A stretch of 64,000 bases of DNA from Emiliania huxleyi CCMP1516 (taxonomy: Eukaryota > Haptophyta > Isochrysidales > Noelaerhabdaceae), in NCBI RefSeq assembly GCF_000372725.1, contig NW_005199770.1, positions 924,476-988,475 of the forward strand. Reading direction: 5' to 3'. Of the stretch, positions 59,457 to 64,000 are shown one piece after another. A program made the position numbers and the translations under genes. A model generated the notes under the pieces. It was not told the DNA's origin and ran no database searches. It saw nothing but the letters and a program-made list of their open reading frames with translations. The first letter of the stretch is position 1, and each line of letters begins with the position of its first letter.

Positions 59457-60558
59457 CTCTCATGCGGCACGGCGAGTGGGACGGATCGGGAACCGATCAC
59501 AGCGCATACGGGTTTCTGCGCAGGTACGTGGCGACACTGGGGATTGGAGGGGGTTAGAATTGGGGGTTAGATCTGGGGGTTGGGGGGAGAAGCGAACCAG
59601 GGACGAACATTGCCTCGTGGTCCTGCTCCTGGGAGCAGGGCTGTGATCATCGTTCGTGCAAGGGGGTGCATGCTACTCTGGGGCGTCTGGGTCCGGACTG
59701 GCGTGGTCATTGAGGGTAGGCCTGCACAAGGTCTGAGCCGCGGCCGCTCGGCGCCAAGTGCAGTGTCACGCTCGCACGCGAAGGGGACACAATGGGAAAT
59801 CCTCGTTTCCTATTCACTCGGTCCCCCAACGGAAGAGGCCTCGCTCCTATTGGAACACTCCAACATCAGATTTGCCTGGTGCGTCCCTTTTTGAGTGGAA
59901 AGCTATTTTCTTTTGGGTCCTGTGCGCTGTGGGCACCCTATCTTGATTTGCCGACAACATACCTAAACCTCCGTGTCTTGCGTATTACGAATCTGTCTTC
60001 TGCATCCACCTTCGGCCGATCGGGGTGTGCCTCTCAAGGCGCGCTACGCCCCACGTACTACGCACACGCATTCCGGATTCGAGTGAGAAGTGGCGGCCGA
60101 CGGGGGTTACGCCTCTCACGCATTACGCATACATTTTATGCATTCGCACGCCCAAGGTGTCGGAGAGGGCTTACGCACCACGTATTACGCACACGCATTC
60201 CGGATTCGAGTGAGAAGTGGCGGCCGACGGGGGTTACGCCTCACGCATTACGCATACGCCCGTCATCGGGACGAGAGAGCCAACCGCACCGCTGGGAAAG
60301 AAAAAAACGAGGGACGCGCCCTCCCTTCACATGCAAGCCGAGGCGGTGCGGCTGCTCGGAGGAGAAAAGAAAAATTCTCCCGGGTGGGGCGCGCGCGGGG
60401 GCGGCGGGTGTGTGGGATGTCTGTGGGCCCGAGAGCGATATGCCTCGTCGCCTTGCCTTTGTTTCATAACATCCAGCGTGTACCCCCAGAAAAAAAATCG
60501 CGGACATCTTCGCTTCTCTGCCGGCCCGCCCTCCCTGCTGGCGGCGGCGGCGCTGAAT
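59457..60558. other. Intergenic region with a 126-bp-period direct repeat
   Basis: Copies about 60046-60131 and 60172-60255 share CACGCATTCCGGATTCGAGT, then GAGAAGTGGCGGCCGACGGG and GGTTACGCCTC. Open frames over them are repeat artefacts. The region before 60000 has no recognised feature. Confidence 0.65.
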
Positions 60559-62151
60559 ATGCCGACCAGGCGGGCAAAGCACGCAGACGTCGACGCGCAG
60601 GTCGCGGCTCTCGCGGAGCTCATGCGCGGCTCTCGGCACATCCTCTTCTGCACGGGCGCCGGCATCTCCACCAACGATCCCGCCGGCCTGCGCGACTACC
60701 GAGGGCCAGACGGCATCTGGACCGAGGCGCAGGCGTCAGGGCTGGTCGTCGGCGAGCCAGGAGAGAAGGGCATGCCGGTCGACAGCCCGTGGGACGAAAC
60801 AATGTTCCGCCGCATGCCCGCGGCCCGGCCGACGTTTGCGCACCGTGCAATCGCCCAGCTTTCCGGTGGCGAGGACCCGCTCGTGAAGCACGTCATCACG
60901 CAGAACGAGGACGGCCTGCACCGCCGGTCGGGGGTGCCGGAGGTGCGGCTCAGCGAGCTGCACGGGTCCGCGTTTGTGGAGGTGTGCGGCAACTACGCGT
61001 CTGGCGACAGCGACGAGAGCAGCTCGAGCGAGGACGAGTCGACGTCGTCGGACGCCGAGCGTGCAGCGCTGGACGCAGCAGCGGACGCCGCCGCGCGCGA
61101 GCGTCGGCCAGCCGGCTGCGGCGCTCTGACGGTCCGCGACTTTGTCACCTACTGGCCCCGAGGCCCTAGATGAACAGTCCCGGTACTTCCCTGTCCCGCG
61201 ATCCTTTGCGCTCACCACCTCACCGGCCCTCCGATCCTGCTGTTGCAGGCCCGAGACGTACAAGCGGTCGTGGCCGCTCGGCAGACACGTGAGCGGCCGC
61301 GCGTGCCCGCACTGTCGCAGCGTGCCGCCAGAAGCGGCGGCAGAGGCGGCGCGTGCCTTTGAGCGTGCGGCGGGAGCGGTGGCGGTGGCGGCGGGCGGTG
61401 ACGGAGGTTGCGGCGGCGGCGGCGGCGCTGGCACCTCGAGCGGCGGCGGCGGCGCCGTTGTCGGCGACGGCGCCGTTGGCGGCGGCGGCTTGCGCGGCCG
61501 CGGCTGGCTGCTCGACTCGACGGTCGACTTTGGCGAATGCCCGAACGGTTTCCCTTTGGGGCGACAGCAGCGCGCACAGCGTGTGAGTAGCGTCCCTACA
61601 AGCTAGCGGTGTGGACAGGCTTCCCGTGGGGCGACAACCGCGTGCACAAGCTGAGGGCGGCGAAAGAACACATGCAGCTGGCCGACCTCGTCGTGGCGTG
61701 GGGGACGTCGATGTCGATCCTCGCAAACTACTTTGACCCGTGGCACCGAGAGTCAAGGTGGGCGCAGCCGCCGCCGAAGGGTGTGCGGCTGGCGGGCGCG
61801 GAGGAGGCGCCTGCAGAGGCGACTGGAGGTGGAGGCAGAGGAGGCAGAGGCGGCGCCAAGCGGCCTCGCAGGCGGGCGGCGGTGCGCCCCTGCCGGCTGG
61901 TGATCATCAACCGCGGCAGGGCGCTCGACGAGGATCTCGCGGAGCTCAAGATCGAGGCGGACGTCGATGAGGTGGCGGCCAAGCTGCTGCGCGAGCTCGG
62001 CCTGCCGCCGCCGCCGCCGTACGACCCGCAGGCGGACCCGCTCCTCGCCGCGGCGGTCCCGCCCGCTGCCGGAGAGCCGCGGCCGCCGTGGACGATTGCA
62101 GCCGCGCTGATGGAGCGGGAGGCATGTGGTAGCGCCCCTCCCGACGGCTGA
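60559..62151 (+). CDS. SIRT6/7-like sirtuin deacylase, three exons
   Basis: Exons 60559-61154, 61249-61538, 61607-62151; 476 residues; both introns GC-AG. NAD-binding: FCTGAGISTND (31-41) and LRDYRGPDGIWT, the class IV (SIRT6/7) form; ITQNEDGLHRRSG; catalytic His in SELHGS. Zinc ligands: the second pair is intact (GRACPHC). Around the first Cys (VEVCGNY) a Ser/Asp/Ala-rich insert of about 45 residues comes before GCGALTVRDF. LLDSTVDFGE, ADLVVAWGTSMSI and RLVIINRG complete the fold. Low-complexity Gly and Ala inserts lie between core blocks. Likely a nuclear NAD-dependent protein deacylase. Confidence 0.88.
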
Positions 62152-63011
62152 GCTTTGCAATTCGAGGCACAGGACGTGGAGCGTGTGTGGGAGCGCGGCT
62201 GCGCGGGGAGCTGCGTCTAATCTAGTGGCGTAAATAAATAAATAAAAACGGTCAAACTCTGAGACGAGATGGGATTAGGGACATGTGTCCCCGCCCTGCA
62301 CGATCTTGGTGTGAGGGATCTTCAATCCGTCCCCTCACCCCCTGGTCACTACCCGACACTAGAAGAGCAGCAAGAGTTGGGGCTGCGGCTACGGCTGCGG
62401 CTGCGGGAGGGGCTATGGTCGCGGGAGAGCATCTACAGTGGCGTGCGGCCTGCGGCGCGATAAATAATAATCATGCATAGTTTAATTGCTGCATAGAATA
62501 TCTCCGAGACTCGAAATCTCCAGAGAATTCCATATGTGCAGAATTCGCAGCCCGCAGCCTCTCTCTGATGGTTTCTAGAGCAGGCTCTAGATAAAGAAAG
62601 GCCTCGAGCCTGCGGCGACACGAACGCCGCGCTACACGGCGCGGCAGCGGCAGCTCGGCAGCGCCACAGGGCAGACACTGACAAACATTTCACTGTGGCT
62701 CATAATTTTAATCGGCCGTCCCGATCATTCCTGCCTGGGACACCCTGCCTGTCCCTCCCTCGGACCGACCCAGCCAGGTGGCCGGCCGGCCGGGTAAAAC
62801 GGGTATACCCAAGAATTCTCAGGTATACCGAAAAATACCCGGAGCGCGCGCGTCGCCATGGCGCCCTATCCCACAGTTTCCCATCGGCGGGCCGTGAGGG
62901 CGCAGAGAACCTAACCAAGGCTGATGAGTTTTTGCTTCCACTTTCGATGTGTCAGAGTGCAGTTCGTTTGGGTGCTCTCGTCTGTCAAAGACGGCGCAAC
63001 AGAGAGCGCTC
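62152..63011. other. Intergenic region with degenerate MITE core
   Basis: (AAAT)3-A tract at 62232-62246 downstream of the sirtuin. 62792-62850 has GGGTATACCC and CGAAAAATACCCGG, a degenerate relative of the core of the 12924 MITE. No gene supported. Confidence 0.45.
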
Positions 63012-64000
63012 ATGCCAGAAAGTAAGATGACTTCAGGCGCCTCGCATCCAGCCTCCGCCTGCGGGCCGGCCAGAGTGCTCAATCTGCCGAGCTGCAATGG
63101 TATGCTCGATGTTGAGGACGAGCAGAATCAGCACGCCGTTCACACGTGGCTCTTGCGGGCATTGGCAGCTCACGTTCGTCCAGGCAAGACGATCTTTGTG
63201 AATGCGAGCTTCACCTTCAGGCACGCTCAGCGTTATCCCTGCTACTTTTCGTTGCGCGAACACGCAGAGGCGAGCCCAGACGTCACTTATCTGGCTGTGT
63301 CCTTCCAAGCGTCACTTTTCATCCCTCGGTCTGCTGAGAAGGGACCCGGTCCACTCAACATCAAGTGGGTTGTCATGGAACCCACGGCCGGAGGGAGATC
63401 CAGAATGCCGCTGCTGCATGCGCCTCACGTGGTAACCGGGTACAAATGGCCCGCTACCCAGACAGTTCCATGGGGACAACGAAAACTGCTCTTTTTCGCT
63501 GGCCATATTGCAAGGGCGGGAGGGAACACAAAGACGGGGTGGGTTCGTCAAACGTTACTCGAGTATCTCGCAAACGAGACGCGAGTGACCGTCAATGCGC
63601 AGGACATTGGTCCATTGAGCAGCTCAAGGTTAAAGATCGACCAATATGTACTCGCTGCGCATGCACACCGGTTTTGCGTAGTGAGCCCGGGCGACACACC
63701 CTCTACCCGCAAGGTTGCAGAAACAATTGTCCTCGCAGCTAGAGGCGCCTGCCTCCCTCTTGTCTTTGAGAAGACCTTTCTCCCCTACGCGGACGAGCTA
63801 AACTATACGCGCGCCATCACATTGGCGCGAGTTCCGGACAGCCAGCAGGCAACCAAAAACCTACTTGCGAAGCTGGGGAGGGTGAGTGAGCAGGAGGCGC
63901 AAATTCGGATGAAGGCTGCGAAGGGCATGCGGCGCGCGTTCCTCATGCCACAGGCGGCGCGCTTTGCGCTCAAGAAGTTTGGTGTCATTTCGAGCCAGCA
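63012..64000 (+). CDS. Exostosin/GT47-like glycosyltransferase, cut by the window edge
   Basis: An open frame from ATG 63012 runs past the right edge (330 codons seen). KLLFFAGHIARAGG is the start of the exostosin domain, followed by LSSSRLKIDQYVLAAHAHRF and CVVSPGDTPSTRKVAETI, LAARGACLPLVFEKTFLPYADEL, the nucleotide-sugar-binding segment typical of exostosin/GT47. The N-terminal part has no signal anchor, so an upstream exon is likely and ATG 63012 may be internal. It should add a sugar to cell-wall or scale polysaccharide in the Golgi. Confidence 0.75.
   Translation, partial: MPESKMTSGASHPASACGPARVLNLPSCNGMLDVEDEQNQHAVHTWLLRALAAHVRPGKTIFVNASFTFRHAQRYPCYFSLREHAEASPDVTYLAVSFQASLFIPRSAEKGPGPLNIKWVVMEPTAGGRSRMPLLHAPHVVTGYKWPATQTVPWGQRKLLFFAGHIARAGGNTKTGWVRQTLLEYLANETRVTVNAQDIGPLSSSRLKIDQYVLAAHAHRFCVVSPGDTPSTRKVAETIVLAARGACLPLVFEKTFLPYADELNYTRAITLARVPDSQQATKNLLAKLGRVSEQEAQIRMKAAKGMRRAFLMPQAARFALKKFGVISSQ

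Noticed and set aside
1-64000. tRNA genes
   Set aside because: I looked for GTTCGAATC-type T-loops with paired arms on both strands and found no convincing cloverleaf; a tRNAscan-SE run would settle this.
1-64000. Bacterial contig hypothesis
   Set aside because: More than forty short introns inside conserved genes, a sirtuin, SYF1/XAB2 and Sec14-like proteins and SINE/MITE elements show a nuclear genome, although several enzymes are bacterial-like.

Overview
This is nuclear DNA of a GC-rich eukaryotic alga. Genes are compact, lie on both strands, and are cut by short introns (mostly 55-150 nt) that can be placed by reading-frame continuity. I placed 42 introns: 22 begin with GC, 17 with GT and 3 with GA; nearly all end in AG followed by G. 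High GC, many GC-AG introns, plant/algal and bacterial-like enzymes, secreted sulfotransferases and a GT47-type protein fit a haptophyte such as Emiliania, Gephyrocapsa or Chrysochromulina best. This is inference; no ribosomal or organellar marker is present. Dinoflagellates also use GC/GA donors with AG|G acceptors, but this GC content is high for them.

Layout. 1-2.2 kb: gene-free, with a SINE-like insertion. 2.2-6.6 kb: LON-like hypothetical protein, five-exon carboxylesterase, histidine phosphatase. 6.9-11.4 kb: unusual SDR, a small ORF, and a divergent amidohydrolase/bicupin pair that looks like a degradative set of bacterial ancestry. 11.7-15 kb: secreted-like hypothetical protein, hAT-type MITE, six-exon DnaJ protein. 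15.4-21 kb: SH3/Tudor-like hypothetical protein and a fused E1alpha-E1beta 2-oxoacid/acetoin dehydrogenase. 21-22.5 kb: repeats. 22.5-31.8 kb: membrane-anchored sulfotransferase, ABCG half-transporter, HxxxD acyltransferase, secreted sulfotransferase, 5'-truncated carotenoid cleavage dioxygenase. 31.8-39.5 kb: multispan protein, retinol-dehydrogenase-like SDR, seven-exon SbmA/BacA transporter homologue, steroid/enoyl reductase-like protein, Sec14-like protein. 40-47.6 kb: M3 oligopeptidase, secreted ligand-binding-like protein, zinc ribbon, lipoxygenase-like protein. 48.7-53 kb: SYF1/XAB2 splicing factor. 53-56.4 kb: gene-poor and repeat-rich, with an intact MITE. 56.4-62.2 kb: membrane-anchored GH3 glycosidase and SIRT6/7-like sirtuin. 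63-64 kb: exostosin/GT47-like gene running off the edge.

The most striking signal is in the introns. Many are flanked by duplicated exon ends, so the donor lies in one copy and the acceptor in the other. Several carry short tandem repeats around a GAGAT core. This looks like intron birth or growth by local tandem duplication. The other leads are the eukaryotic SbmA/BacA homologue, the fused E1 dehydrogenase, two MITEs with intact terminal repeats and target-site duplications, and three host genes broken by apparent single-base deletions.
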